A DNA stretch of 64,000 bases from Albifimbria verrucaria (lineage: Eukaryota > Ascomycota > Sordariomycetes > Hypocreales > Stachybotryaceae): the NCBI GenBank assembly GCA_020081605.1, contig JAHREC010000036.1, positions 40,519 through 104,518 of the forward strand, in the 5' to 3' direction. Every line of letters starts with the position of its first letter. Positions within the stretch are counted from its first letter, which is position 1. The position numbers and the translations under genes are program-made. Shown here one piece after another: positions 23,335 to 35,866 of the stretch. The notes beneath the pieces are model-generated. The model did not search any database, was not told the DNA's origin, and saw nothing but the letters and a program-made list of their open reading frames with translations.

Positions 23335-24217
23335 ACCTGCATCCCCGTACAGGATGCAGATGGATCACTTCTAACTGGTCATTACCGATATGGTTAGTGC
23401 TACTGTCTCTTAGTGGCTGCAATGAAACGAATGAGCGAGTCTCATCCGCTGTGACAGTGCACACTTGCTAGACAGACACCATAGCAGGGGCCCTGATTGT
23501 AGATCGCCGACTCTCGTGCATGGTGCCTCACAGGTATTTCTGCCAGATACGGTTAGAATGTGGAGACCCCAAGTGGCTCACCACCCACCCTTGCCGCCGT
23601 CTTTATTTAGACCCTGGCGCCCTCCAGCTCGGTTTGGACTTTCCTTCTTTTAGTCTCGACGCTAGCATGGGGTCTGGCAAGACCTGATATGGTTAGCGCC
23701 AAAGTTGCAATGTCCGATCAGCTCGTCCAACCACCACAACCCTCACTCAAACCGCCATATGCGACCGTCAGCATATCACCTGAACCAACAAATGCAAAGT
23801 GGAACCATCCAATCTCGTTTCCAAGTGATTAGGCTGTCCTATTCAGGATGATCGAATATGTACTCTGTAGTTTAGCGGAAATGACCCCGCCGTGTCCATC
23901 ACAACATTGACCACATTGTGCCCCGTTGCGATCACGAAGCAGGAGGTATGATAGCCACTGACAGGAAGTGAATGTCGCAGTCAACGAACTGTCGCCTATA
24001 GATGCTTTTAACTTCAAAGGCAACGCATGAAATCGCATCAACAGTGTGACGTTGTTAGTTTCGACGCTTTCTAGATCCCCGCCCCCGACCCGTATTTCAA
24101 GCTACCCTAGAGTCTAAAGGCAAGGGATTATATTCAAAACCATCGAAAGGCGTGTAAGGCCAGTATCTAAATAAATGAATAGAGAGTAGATTTCGGAACC
24201 TTACATCGTACAAGGCA
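23335..24217. other. intergenic
   Basis: Contains promoter-like sequence for the asparaginase gene. Only short ORFs. No repeat recognised. Confidence 0.4.
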
Positions 24218-25328
24218 ATGAGGCTTCGTTGCGTTTTTACATTCGCCAGTGTGCTGGCCCTATTTTTGACGTCCGTCGTCGTTCTCGTCAACCTCAAATC
24301 GTAGTCATGTCACTTCGGTGCTTTGGCTCGATGCTCCAAGATCGTGAAAGTAGACGTCATTGTAGCGGGTGGAACAATTGAGACAAACGGAACAAACGCG
24401 GTTATCCCAACAAATTATACGGATTACGGCTCAATAGCCCCAAAGGACTTTGTAAAGGGAATTCCCGGAGCCAGTGAGGGAGTGGGATTTCGTTTTATAC
24501 CTCTTTTCAACAAGGGTAGTCCGGACCTCACAACGGGAGACAACCTTGCGATATCGCATTATGTCTATACACACCGATATGAATCCTATGCCTTCCTTAT
24601 TTTGGGCGGTACAGACACTGCCCACAACACCATCAACCAACATAGTGATACCTTGAGACTGCCACTATGCGTCGGTTACGTCGCTTCTGCGCGCCCTAGT
24701 TCGGCTTTGAGTGCCGATGGACCGCTGAACTTCGCCCAAAATCTTCAAGCCATTCGCGATCCGAGCTCATGGGAATATGGTATCTTTATGACATTTAACG
24801 AGAAGATTTGGGGGCCCTCTCTGCTATACAAGCGCACAACAAATGGACTCGACATATTCCATTCTGCGGCTGGACCTTTTGGAATCATAAAGGGTGGGAA
24901 GCCTCAGTTCTCGTACGGACCGCGAGAACACAGAGGCAGATTGCACTTTGACATCAAAAGTTGGCACCGATCAAGCCTCCTCGTGTTGTCATGACTTATG
25001 CAACCGAGCCTGAAACTATCGTCACTTCATTGCACGACCCAGAAGTAGCGGGCGTTGTGATCATAGGCCAGGGGCAGGGAGCATGCCGACAGCTGGGACA
25101 GACATGATCAGCGCTGCGTCAGCAGAAAACAAGCATAAACCCATCGTCGTGTGTCTCATGATTCCGGACGGTTTCGTCGGATATCCGATGTACGGAGCCG
25201 GGGACTGGGCTATCCCAGGCGGTTACGTGGAGGCCCTTCGCTGTCGGTATGTGGACCAGCTGGCGTTGATGTCGGGTATGGATGTACAGCAAATTCGACA
25301 TTTGTTCGAAGTGGATGCAATCTCCTGA
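24218..25328 (+). pseudogene. secreted type II L-asparaginase, broken
   Basis: L-asparaginase hydrolyses asparagine to aspartate and ammonia; fungal type II forms are secreted. An N-terminal signal peptide begins at ATG 24218 (MRLRCVFTFASVLALFL). In the same frame, after a TAG at 24302-24304, follows VDVIVAGGTIETNGT with the first active-site motif GGTI. The second motif GTDT is in LILGGTDTAHNT, followed by RPSSALSADGPLN and a lysine region LLYKRTTNG. The frame then breaks twice: near TT 24961-24962 (continues IKPPRVVMTYATEPETI) and at GGG 25077-25079 (continues MPTAGTDMISAAS). Each is explained by one missing base. The C-terminus AIPGGYVEALRCRYVDQLAL is present. A nonsense codon plus two frameshifts make it non-functional as written. 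Confidence 0.85.
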
Positions 25329-27135
25329 AGTCCGATCCTTTCTATACAGTTAGGCTATATTGGTTCATCTTTGAGCGAGTGGTCATGATGACGATACAGG
25401 ACTGCAAAGACCGTCTTAAGGGAGCCAACGAGAGGCTTGGTTTGCTGGTAGAAGACGTGAGGCGACCAATTGGGAAGAGGTTTTCTGAGTGGTTGGCTTT
25501 GTTCATCGGCAACGTGCAACGCCATCGAGGCATCATCCGCCTGGCCTGAGATGGTCATTGGATGCATCAAGATGGATCATGTGATGAGGTCACATATTCG
25601 CTATGATAATATCACCGGCAGTTCTCTTCCAGGATCGGCAGACGAAAGTACAGTACTGGATCTGGTTTGTATCTAATTTCTTTGAACATCAAAGAGATAC
25701 TCGGTGGTGTACAAGCCATGCTGGTAGGACCTTTGTCCTCTGATACTCCACACTTCGATATGATTCAGGCTTACCGTGGAAGCGAAAGCTGTGTGTACAT
25801 TTGTAAAGCTACAGTAGTACAGAAAGCTTATTCATCAGGTAATATCAACGTTCAGCCATCTTGAAATCTACCAGATTATTTCCTATATCCTTTCTATGAT
25901 ACTTTGTGGCCTTTCATTGATATGCTGGAATGAAGAGCGATTGCGTGGATGTGATTCTCGAACCCGAAGAAACGAGAAGAAACAGTGAAGCAGTTTCGAA
26001 GGTTGAAAGACAGAGAGTGGTGTTGATGCTGGTGTTTATATTGGTCTCGATGTTGGTATTGGTATTGCCAATTCGTCTTCTGACCGAGGGATGAATTACA
26101 AGGTTCAACCGAAAACCTCCATGTTTCCTTGGAAGCGATCACGATAAACCAAGCAATGCTAAAGGAAAGTATTTTGGTAGATGGCAGGATATGTTGGAAT
26201 TTGTGTAAAGCACTCGTGCCAATATATCCTGGGAGGCTGCAACTTAACCAGATCAGATTGCAAAGGGGCAGTTCTTACCACCAACAAGCACATAAATCAG
26301 TCTTGAATGAGCCTATTCGTAGAAAAAATGGGCGCGTATACGGTTGAATGCTGTATCGTATTTCAAACCATAGGGATGCCAACTTCGACGGTACTTATAT
26401 GGAGGTGGTAGATATTTTACAAGATTTTCAACAACACCTTGACGACAATGTCTCTCATGAGTACCCAGCTTGTATGAACGAAGCCTATGAAGAGTTACTA
26501 AGAAACCACTCTTGGAAATTGGTTTAGGATAAAACAATGTGTACTATCAAAGTGACTCTGCGAATACAACATGAAACCTCTTAGCAATTTGAGAAACAAT
26601 TGGACGTTAGCCACGATAACTCAAGGCTGATCGCTCACGATGGTCTGGATATTATGCCGACTTGTTTTACTTATACGAGACGGCTGCGTTGAATTTTATG
26701 ATGTTGTTGTAATCGAACTTAAGGCTTTAACCCTGAACTCTATTACCCCCAGCTTATACCTGATCTAACGTACAGTCCTATGATGGCAACGAATAACTGA
26801 TATATCAGGTGTGAATCTCTTGTGGCAGACATGAACCGATTCGGATTTATAGGCGACTCGGTAATCAGGCGCAACGAACGTACGAAGGTAAAGCTCCCAG
26901 ATATCCTTATTTCCATTACAAGGCCTAACAGAAAACTGAACAAATTGTTCTATCAATTACAAAATTCCAGTCAACAGTCATCTCACGCCGTGCGTCCGTA
27001 CAACGGAGTTTGCCTCAAAACATTGTTGAGGAATAATCGCTGCGTGCTCTACCTTTTCATGCTTAATCTGAGATAACATGTGAAAATGCGACGATGAAAA
27101 GGCATAGGCTGCTCGCCAGAAGCAGGCATTCTCGA
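25329..27135. other. AT-rich intergenic, no supported gene
   Basis: Short ORFs only. A ggtattg/ggtctcgatg-type degenerate tandem run at about 26020-26070 gives Asn/Thr-rich spurious ORFs on the minus strand. Confidence 0.35.
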
Positions 27136-27701
27136 TTAGGACCCAAGTAAGGGCGTCTTCTCAGCATCGTTTGGAAACAGTGTCTTCGTTCCAGGCGGTA
27201 GACTTATTCGAAACTTAAGCGGGATTGAATTCAAAAGCAGTTCAGAAAATTCTTTCCATCGGTGCCGTCGGTTAACCGGAAGCTCAGTACCCCAGTCCGA
27301 CTCTCCTCTAACAGCTGTAATCTTCCAGCGAGAGGCGCTGATGAGCCAACTCTCTGTGGCTGAGCTTGGTGGTTGGTATAAAATCTCGAAGCCATGTTCG
27401 CGGAGCCATCGCTCGCATGCTTCGGTTACTCGAACAGAGTAACATGACCCGGTAACTGATAAGATATGGAAATGGAGAAGCTTTTTAATATTCCCAAATC
27501 GTTCCATGTCAAGCATTATATAGCAATGAACCCAGCGAATTGGTGGTGATGGATCTTTGCGAAGAACATCAGGAATCTTTATGTGTTCGACAGTATACTG
27601 AGAGTCATTAGCGGGAACTTGGCGAGAGAACGGGCTCGGTTGGTTACACTTGTTACTTGACAAATTGTTTGGGGAGCAGGGTGGGTCTGTTGAGTCTGCA
27701 T
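27136..27701 (-). CDS. two-exon hypothetical protein, 168 aa
   Basis: ATG at 27701 opens a 15-codon exon (MQTQQTHPAPQTICQ). A 59-bp intron (27656-27598) has a GTAACA donor, GCTAATGAC branch and CTCAG acceptor, phase 0. Exon 2 encodes YTVEHIKIPDVLRKDPSPP and runs to the stop at 27136, giving 168 residues. Internal features are CERWLREHGFEILYQPPSS and a basic C-terminus. No signal peptide or transmembrane span. I do not recognise the family. The clean intron and continuous exon make the gene credible. Confidence 0.6.
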
Positions 27702-27929
27702 TCTTGTTCGATGAACTGGTTTTTGATGCTTGATTGACAAGAAGCAGATGCAGCAGCTACTAGTGAATTGTTTGGTGGAGTTACTTTGCAATATGGGGGC
27801 TAGGTGATGCCTGGTACATATATGGTGGGCAGGCCACTCACCCAACGCTTTCACCGCACCTATCCTTGGCTCAGCCCACCGTATCCCACGCTTTCCCTGA
27901 CCGAACTCGTTGTCCGGCTCTCCAATCAA

Positions 27930-28845
27930 TCGCGGCCACCTCTACTAGGGTGATGACGCTTGAACATGCATCCTTGTGCTCGGTTCGGCAAAGGCTAAGC
28001 AGGCGGGGTGTTGCTTGCGCCATGGGCTTCCCCACCACCAGGAACCAGGAGCCGGGGCCACTGTGGGTCGAAGATTCAACGGCAGCTTCCCCGGCGCTAT
28101 CATTACCATATCGAGCAGAGTTCTGAATGAAGTTCTGAATGAAGTGCAAATGGCGGTTCATACATTAAATCAGCATCAGGCGGATTTGCGCGGGCACTCT
28201 CGGAGGGACTCTACGCGAAAGACACAGAAGTAGGCGCTGAATGAAGGGCGTTGCTGGTCCCGCTGTAGAAAGTGGTTCGTTCAGTTCGATCTGATGGTTC
28301 CACAGCCGCCGCCGGTTCTTCGGATGCAGCTTGGGAAACTCGGATCCTGCATGTAGTAGGGCATCGACCAGCACTATCCTCGTCTACCATTAATTTATAA
28401 GGCAACTCCTCTTTAACATTTGATAACGCTGGATAGTGTGAGTTAGCTGTTATATGCGATTAAGTTCTGAAGTCGACCACTCAAAGAAGTGCGTCGAATT
28501 GGGTACAGTGTTGCAATCACACGAATTGATTGGCGTTCCCTATGACAACTTAATTGAACTGGGCCTCAAGAGCAGCCGTTGATCTTGTCATTGCGATTTT
28601 TAGACACATTGGATGAAAACGAATGAAACATAGTGGAGTCACCACTGTGAGGAAATAGTCAGTTTGGCTCTAAGTGCTGCAAACAACTGCCCAAGCTTTT
28701 CTCGTTCGACAAATCCAATCTTCGACTACCTGCCAAAGTGACGCTGTCACCCAGATGCGTCGTGATAATGATGCAGTCGTTTCGTGTTGACAGACACACG
28801 ATGATAACAGGCTATCTCTTCGCATGCGTTACGTCGTCAAATGCT
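27930..28845. other. intergenic with a short direct repeat
   Basis: A 13-bp direct repeat gttctgaatgaag occurs twice at about 28120-28146. No gene supported. Confidence 0.4.
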
Positions 28846-29200
28846 AAAGCCTTTGTTGCTGATGTTCCTGGTAATCCAACTCATTTGTGTAGAATGTGTT
28901 GGTCTTGTCGTCGCGCTCCTGGATTTTTCGTGATAGCTCCGCCTCAACCTGAGCTAGCTGCTGGGCCAGACCTTCCCGGTTCTCGGCCAGTTGGCTGCAG
29001 TGCTCCATTGAGACGTGCAACCTCAACCTGAATCTCTAAGTTGGTTCTGGGATGCTCTTCTTTAGCGGTGTACTGTTCCTCCCGCCATTTACGCTGCATC
29101 TCATCTCAGAAATTGCGTTCAGTCTCCTGCCAAACGAGCAGCTGCTCATCTGCCGCGAGTGCCTCTATATTGGGCAGACGAAGGGCAGTTGGTGCTGGAT
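28846..29200 (-). pseudogene. truncated, degenerate inverted copy of the coiled-coil gene at 40.2 kb
   Basis: Translated on the minus strand, this reads LAQQLAQVEAELSRKIQERD, matching LAEQLAQVEAELSRKVQERD of the 40190 gene, and the nucleotide match continues through the start-codon region. It covers only the first 110 or so codons of that gene, is in inverted orientation about 11 kb away, and carries small indels. The base triplet matching the start codon is ATA rather than ATG (plus 29165-29167 tat for cat), so translation could not start as in the full copy. Confidence 0.85.
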
Positions 29201-30386
29201 ATATATCATGGGAGATGAGATGAATGGACAGGTGGTTAAGGTTATAGCGCTAACCAGAGGGAACGTATGTAATCTGGCCGAGTGAATGAGTCCTTGGGGC
29301 TTAGTGATTCTGCAAGGACCCGAATAAAACTGTACGAGGCGGTTTCATCCTAGCACAGACGTTAGGTGCTGTGAGGAGCGCCGCGGGCTCTCCTAGAGAT
29401 GTTAAGGAGAAAAACAAAAGATAGCAAAAGAACGATGAGGAGTCTCACACAATCTGCGTAGAAAGGGGAGAAATTACCTAACGCGCGCCATATTAGTTGT
29501 GTGTAGCGTGCATCCTGGAGAAATGAGCTCCAAGAAATAAGGGCATAGGCGTTCCTGTTTATCAAGAGTTTTTCAGACGACCTTTCGCAGTTGGAAAACT
29601 TGGCTGGAGGTTATATGGGTATCTTAATGCCCTAACCTGAAGCGACGATACTGGTAGAGCATGTACATCTCCCGGGTCACCATGGAATCAACTTATTATG
29701 GCTTGCTTCACTAGAATCATAACTCTATGCTACCAAGTAACTTATTCAGGGATCAGAGTCGAGCCTATACCCATGTTTTATCGGTGTTGCGACTGCGTAC
29801 CTCGGTCCAGCCTGGGTGGCATCGGATCAAATAAACAGCGAACGACGTGAGCGTTGCTCTTATTGAAGTGAGAACCGGGACTTTTACGGAGACAAATATA
29901 TGCATCTTTTTCTCTTTATATCAGTGTAGCGGACTGCTTCCTCCACTCTATATCAGAGAGATGAGATAGCCACGGGTGGGAATGCTCCATATAGCTGAGA
30001 GAAGACACTGATTCGAGTTCACTACCAAGTCATTTCAGAGGACGGCGAGACTGCAATGATGATGGTCTGAGATGGACATTGGGTCTGCTCTGTGCCGCCA
30101 ACCAATTCGCCTCTAAATACTAATAACACTTCGTGAGTGGGTGTTGGCCTTGAGGCTCTGAACTGTGACCAAAACTCCTATGATCCTCTTGCTGTCATCA
30201 TAAACAAAGGTAAATAAGCCTTAAAATCCCCGAACCAGTCATTATATTCATTTCCTTCTTCGTGCCTCATCAATCGCTTTCGCTGGATGATACTATCGGT
30301 GCGTGTGCTCAGACTGCCTTAATCCACCAGAGCTTCAGTGGAAGCAGTTGGCCTCGAGATCTGAACAGAACCTATCTTGGGCTGGC
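29201..30386. other. intergenic
   Basis: One minus-strand ORF (29362-29565) with a hydrophobic segment, not supported. No repeat recognised apart from the duplicated-copy boundary. Confidence 0.35.
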
Positions 30387-31348
30387 TCAGATCTGTTGTG
30401 GTTGGTGATTTTGGCTCACCGGAGCTGTTGGAGACGGGCCAAGTCCGTATCCCTCGTCTTTACGTTGCAAAACTGTGGTTGGGGGCAAACTCGGGTCCTT
30501 CCTCTTCGTGAACCATTTCCACCATGTGCCAACGACCGGGTCCCTCCACAGAACATTCTCCACTTCAATAGGGAGCCAAGCGTTGCAGCTGATTGTGTGG
30601 AGGATAAGAACATTTGCTGCAGTCCCGGTCCTAAGAGCGATCCCGAGCCATGTTACACACAACGCCAATACCATCCAGCTCGTCATGAATAAGCTCAGAA
30701 GCCTCCACCTGTAGGTATATGATCCCTCGGTGTCCATTTCGATGACCAAGTGTAGTACTATCACCGCAAGGCCGACGTAGGCTGGCAATGGCACAGCGTA
30801 GAGATATGCAGAGCTTTGTGCTGTTCGTGACTCGGCCTTCTCCAAGAATAATAGTTGAGCAATCCCAAAAATGGCGAGGCCAAACTGAGAGATAAGACTG
30901 TAGAAGAAAACAAGACGACCTCGAGGCTGGTCTAAGAAGCTAATATCCATCCAGAGACTACTCTTCGTGAAGAGGATGATGTTCTGTCATTTATCAGCAA
31001 TGTCATTCTGAGGTCAGTCGTGTTCGAGTATCGGACCCTTAAACTTACCACCAGAATCGTTGAGTAGGCAAGAATGAGTAACCTGCATGTCCAGAGGATC
31101 CAACGCGTAGCGATCTCCTCTCTATTGCGAACCCACGTAACCGTGGCCGCAATCAAGAGGCAAAGAACTGCAGTAACAGTGACAACGCACGGTAGCATGT
31201 ACAGCAGAGGCTTTGAGATTATAGTGGTTATGACAGTACTCGACTTCTTCGGGCGCCAAATAGCAGTAGAAGCATACCAGAGCGAAAGTGTAAAAACAGG
31301 TCCATAAGACGATGCAGCCAAGATCAGATTTAGGTTGTTTGGTTCCAT
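30387..31348 (-). CDS. two-exon seven-span membrane protein, 298 aa
   Basis: ATG at 31348. Exon 1 (31348-31049, 100 codons) begins MEPNNLNLILAASSYGPVF. A 65-bp intron (31048-30984) has a GTAAGT donor and GACAG acceptor, phase 0. Exon 2 (30983-30387) begins NIILFTKSSLWMDISFLD. Hydrophobic spans include LILAASSYGPVFTLSLWY, LLYMLPCVVTVTAVLCLLIA, ILWTCRLLILAYSTILV, FYSLISQFGLAIFGIAQL, VPLPAYVGLAVIVLHLVI and FMTSWMVLALCVTWLGIAL. The tail is charged and Pro/Gln-rich, probably cytosolic. The topology recalls fungal seven-transmembrane proteins, but I see no family signature; the role is unknown. Confidence 0.75.
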
Positions 31349-31846
31349 TGTGAAGAATAAGTGAACTCGTTCCGGTCAATGGACAGGCCATTCAATACGA
31401 CCACTAATGACTTGCGACAAGGCCTGCGAGGGATAAAGACAAGGATAAAGACAAGCGGTAGCGGGTGAGGGACCAAGTAGCAGATGCTTGCAAGAGACAA
31501 AGAGATGGTGAAGGTATATGAGGGCACCCATCACGCACCGTAGAGGCGTGGTGCTTAAAACAGGGGCGAACTGATATATAAGTCATGGTTTCTTCGCTGG
31601 CCAGGCTTCTCCAAGCCGTCCAGTCGACTAGAAGAGTATGCTGCCTTCCTCTTCGAGGAAACATTGCCTGCAGGGGATCATCGAACTTTGGGTGTTGATT
31701 TGGTGTTGATGGCAGGGGTTGGCCCACTGTGATAGTCACGGATGGCTTCCCGGGTCATGCCGAGTCCAGCACCGGAAACGTTGGGCCGGTCGATAAGGCG
31801 CACAGTTGGTCCCACCCAGATCCTTCTCCGATGCGGTCCAACGGTG
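31349..31846. other. intergenic
   Basis: Upstream region of the 31.3 kb membrane-protein gene. ORF 31404-31739 (minus) is Ser/Leu-rich and not supported. Confidence 0.4.
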
Positions 31847-32277
31847 TCAGCCTCGGGCCGCTAACTACATGGAGAAATCGCATTAGTTCCATCAGCCTCT
31901 CACATAAACGACAGCTTACATGCTGTTGATCAATGATACCCACCTCAATGCCTGCTTGTTGTACCGATTTGACCAAACCGAATGAAGAAATCGATCCGAG
32001 CGCTGAGAGCCGACGAGAGTGTCGGTCAAGATAGGAAGGGTAAATATGGAGACTCAGAGCACAAGCCATTTGCCCATCTGCGGGTGGCTGACGTGACCGA
32101 GGTGACGGGGGTGATAGGAGTGGCGGAAAAGTCAAAGGTCTTTGTCAAGCAGATGGAGGTAGTGGCGCATACGATAGGGTTAACCACATAAGGCTTTGGG
32201 TTGTGAGCGAGACCTGCGTCCTCGCCACGTCCTAACCCTTCTAGGACTTTGCGATTTTCTATGTTATCTGGTGCCAT
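31847..32277 (-). CDS. possible short spliced gene, unresolved
   Basis: A good intron (31919-31865, 55 bp, GTAAGC...ATGTAG) lies in coding-like sequence. Upstream text is SALGSISSFGLVKSVQQAG in one frame and LTDTLVGSQRSDRFLHSVW in another. An ATG at 32277 opens MAPDNIENRKVLEGLG. Two frames are both plausible across the splice, ending at 31847 or 31755. I could not decide, and no family is recognised. Confidence 0.25.
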
Positions 32278-32546
32278 CAGTTCACAGATATTTACTAGAC
32301 TATGGTGTTCTGGACGGACCCAAGATGGCGTGACATCGTCGGCTGTCTCTGTCGATAAGCCAAAGCATAACCCCTCTAGCTTCTCGTCTAATTTGATACA
32401 CCACTTGTAAGGTGGGAATTACCAACACGGGAAGTGAAAGAAGAGATTGATTAATTATAAGTTAAATACTGTGATTTACATAACAAGTGGAACGAGTTTG
32501 TTCTTGGAGGTGGTGTATGTTGTATTATTCTATCTGCCCTCATCCC

Positions 32547-34001
32547 CTATATTACGCTATAGAAGCCGAGATTTCGCAACGAACTTTTAGTGGTGATGAT
32601 GACAGCGTTGCTTCCTGAAGATTGAGATGTAGAAGATTGAGATGCAGAACAGCGTGAGCTAAGCATGGCCAACGTGATGCATCTCCGCAACCGTGGCGTT
32701 TGGACCATAAAATCCACCGCCCCTGAAGCATAGGCTTGACACTCTCCAGTATGATAGACAATTGAATTTCTGTTGGAATAGGGCCTATCTCCCGAATATG
32801 GAGTAGTTAGACCAGACAGATACCTGCTCCGTGTCAGAAAAGGGGAGAGGTTAGAGAGGGCTTGTAGGGCTTTATGTACTTACTGTTCTCCTCGCATCGA
32901 CATCGGCGTCGTTGAACCGATGTTGCCAACGACTGCGGCTGGTACATTCAACTCCAAACTTCCAGTAAGGATATAGTGAAGACTCTTCTTATCCATCAGC
33001 CTATGTTTCTCCTCGAGCACGTTCCGACTGAAGCAGGTGTGACTAGAGGCAAGTATAATATCTTTGGCACGTTGGTCGTTAAACATACTAAATGGTATCG
33101 GCTGCCTAACGGTGATACCCAATATGCTGCTGAGGTCCTGCAGGCTCTCGTCTGCCGTGCGCTGCCTAGAAAACTTGTACTTTCCCAAATCGTGTGGCCC
33201 GCCAGCTAGTTCAAATGCGCGACGGAGGAGAGATATTGTATGGAACCCAGTTTCTGCACCATTCCACTCATACCCGATGAATGCTTCTAATCGCGAGACC
33301 CAATCATCCCGGCTTCGTCCTAGAAATCTGCGGACCATCGGTGAATGAGGATCGTTACAGTTTAGCAGATGTAGGCCCAAAGCGATGCATGACATTAAGA
33401 CATTGTCAAGAATCTGGGGCTCTGAGTTCTATACCGCCTGTCAATCTTCTCGTTGCTGCTGGGTGGCCTGGGACCGAAACATACTATGATCTCAGTAACA
33501 ATACAGAGCTTCTCCAATTTCAGTGGTGCATATTCACCAAGCTGGACCTGGCGGTCACAATTCAAGACGTGGTGACCCAATTCTCGTCTTCCTGTACGAT
33601 GTTTATCGATAGCTCGGGATCCATGAAGATTGGCAGGGTTGAATCTCTGATTGAGTGTCTGTACACGCCATTGTCGGAAATCAGGCGGGTAGTTGTGCCC
33701 GGTCTGCCCGGATGTTGACGAAGATAATAAATGGAAAGCCCAGTTCCCAGTGTTTCCTACAAAGCAAACGGTATGCTCGTGGCTATAGCTTTCGTCAGGG
33801 TGAATGGCTTGGTGAAGAAAGGACACGCAAGTGGTGTCTTGAGTGGGAGTGTGTTGAGCAGAAATCGACCAAATATCAGGCAGGTCTGGGATCTAATAGC
33901 CGTGAGCCCCTTTTGCTATTGATTGTACATGATCTCAAGACGCAACATACCATTCTAAACTGTCCATCGGGCCCTGTAAGAACAATTGAAGGCAGCAGCA
34001 T
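32547..34001 (-). CDS. four-exon hypothetical protein, 426 aa
   Basis: Exons 34001-33951, 33892-33485, 33428-32884 and 32823-32547 join without a stop and give 426 residues from an ATG (MLLPSIVLTGPDGQFRM). Introns of 58, 56 and 60 bp have donors GTATGT, GTATGT and GTAAGT and acceptors TTAG, ATAG and GCAG. Text includes IPDLPDIWSISAQHTPTQD, NSEPQILDNVLMSCIALGLH, GYEWNGAETGFHTISLLRRA and a Ser-rich C-terminus. No transmembrane span or known domain recognised. Exon 2 has an unusual His/Arg/Gln-rich middle, so an undetected frameshift there cannot be excluded. An antisense ORF at 33281-33718 is treated as a shadow. Confidence 0.6.
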
Positions 34002-35866
34002 GATTCTGAGTGTACCTGAGTAAGCCAGAAATAAAGGGAATTATTACTTTCACCGTGAAGGTGCCTCTAAAGGGATAGAATCACTCGGTCGATGGTCGGG
34101 GAGGGCGGAGGGATTTATGATGGAAGCCGGGACACCGCATTTGGTTCAGGGCATAAGCCAAGGTGGAGATTGCGCAGCGGTTTGGTACTTTCAAGGAAGA
34201 AACCTGGATGCACGACGAGAATTACCTCCACTGCAAGAGCTCCATGTGTGGAGACGTGAGCATCAGCTGGGGATCACTGACCGGGGTCTTGTGCAGATAA
34301 GAAGCATGGGGTCATCAGAAGAAGCCTTGGACTAGCGGTCTCACCTGATCTACTATGTACGGGAAATTGGCTGCACACAGCCATCACGAGGCTTCCTTGG
34401 GGAGAGAAGGGGAACCGGGATCAGTGGTTGCGTTGTGTTTTCTCTCTATGGGCACAGTGCTTGAAGAATTTGACGATATCGATTGCTCGGCTTGGGTTTT
34501 TGGAGTCAGCAGGGTTGTTTGGCAGGATGGCTCTTTACATCCACGTTTCGTTGAACGCAGAGAAGGGTCTCTACTAGCCGTTGGTGGTGATTGACTTTGT
34601 CCTAAATACATCTTTCCAGTCGATCCTCACAAAGTAACGTATCGTACATATGAGGTTGTTGGGACCTAGGATGAACCATCAAGACGAGGACCTTGTCGAA
34701 CGATGTGGTCCACTACCATCGAGCAGGCACCTGTCTTCAACTTTAGTGGCAGCAAGACTTGCAACGCCAATGGTATAAGCGTTTGATCAGGAAGAGTAGA
34801 GATGGTCCTTGCAAATCATCAACAAGGCATCAAAAATCGAAAAGTTGGTAAGCAGTAGGCCAGGCTACGGAGGAGAGATGCTACATCCAGCTCCAGGTTT
34901 GCAGATACAACCTACCGTCGAGGACCAGAATGGCATCCCAGAAAACAGTCAAAATCAGTCAAAAACAATCAAAAACAATGTTAGAGGCCGCGAGCCTATG
35001 ATAATCGGACACCCTGAGATGGATGACCGTCCCGAGAGTGTACCAATTCTAGCAACCCCTTCGGCTCGGGTTGCTAATCTCGAATCATCACCAGTCAACG
35101 GAGACCATGATGTGAATCATTTACTGATAAGACCGCCGGGACGGGTTCTCCATATGTGCCCCTGCCATTGTGGAGGCAGCCCATCTCGAAGACCCTGCGA
35201 TGGCCTTCAGTGTTCATTCAAGGTGCGCCCCAGCCGACCGCAAACTATTAGATAGCTTGCATCTTTTGTGAATGTTTCAAGTGTAATGACATCAAATCAA
35301 AACACAGCCATATGTAGACCTTAACATCTATTCTTTGTCCGTGTGACTTCTGCGGACCAACGTGGCAAAAAGTTCACGTCGCCTTCCTCCTCTTCAGTTT
35401 CCTAATGACCTCGATAATCCTTGGTGGCTTGGCTGTGCAGTTGCTTGAGCCCTGATTTTGAGTTAGCATTGCCTTAAACCAAGCTTATACTGCCACGAAT
35501 CCAGAGAATCGTAAGGTCAAGTGGCCAGCGTTACGTGAATTAATTCTAGTTAGAATCGACTAGTTCTAGTCCCATGAGGCAGTTCAATTCAGCCTAGCCT
35601 CATTGAAGAGCATAGAAGACTGGAAACTAGTCCTATGCTCCGCGTGTGCCTTAAAACGGAGGCGCCAACCGATCACATCTCCTCTGTAGGCATATCAACC
35701 TTGAAGATAGGCATATATCTGACACGATGTGGAAAAACCAGCTGAGCCACTCTTACAAGAGAGATATATAGAGGTACCATGTCATGACTTTGCACAAGAT
35801 AAGTCTCAGATTCATACAGCGCGTTAACTCTTCTTACCGCTACGACAACATCTTACAACGAACAAC
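34002..35866. other. no firm gene; weak ORFs
   Basis: Minus 34611-34384 is a Ser/Thr/Pro-rich stretch (SQSPPTASRDPSLRSTKRG) that could be a linker exon. Plus 34809-35255 encodes 148 residues with a Cys/His cluster (MCPCHCGG) but no recognised fold. A short hairpin (gagcatag...ctatgctc) lies at about 35607-35640. Confidence 0.25.

Noticed and set aside
33281..33718. 145-codon plus-strand ORF
   Set aside because: Antisense to exons 2 and 3 of the four-exon minus-strand gene, which has three consensus introns; no splice support on the plus strand.
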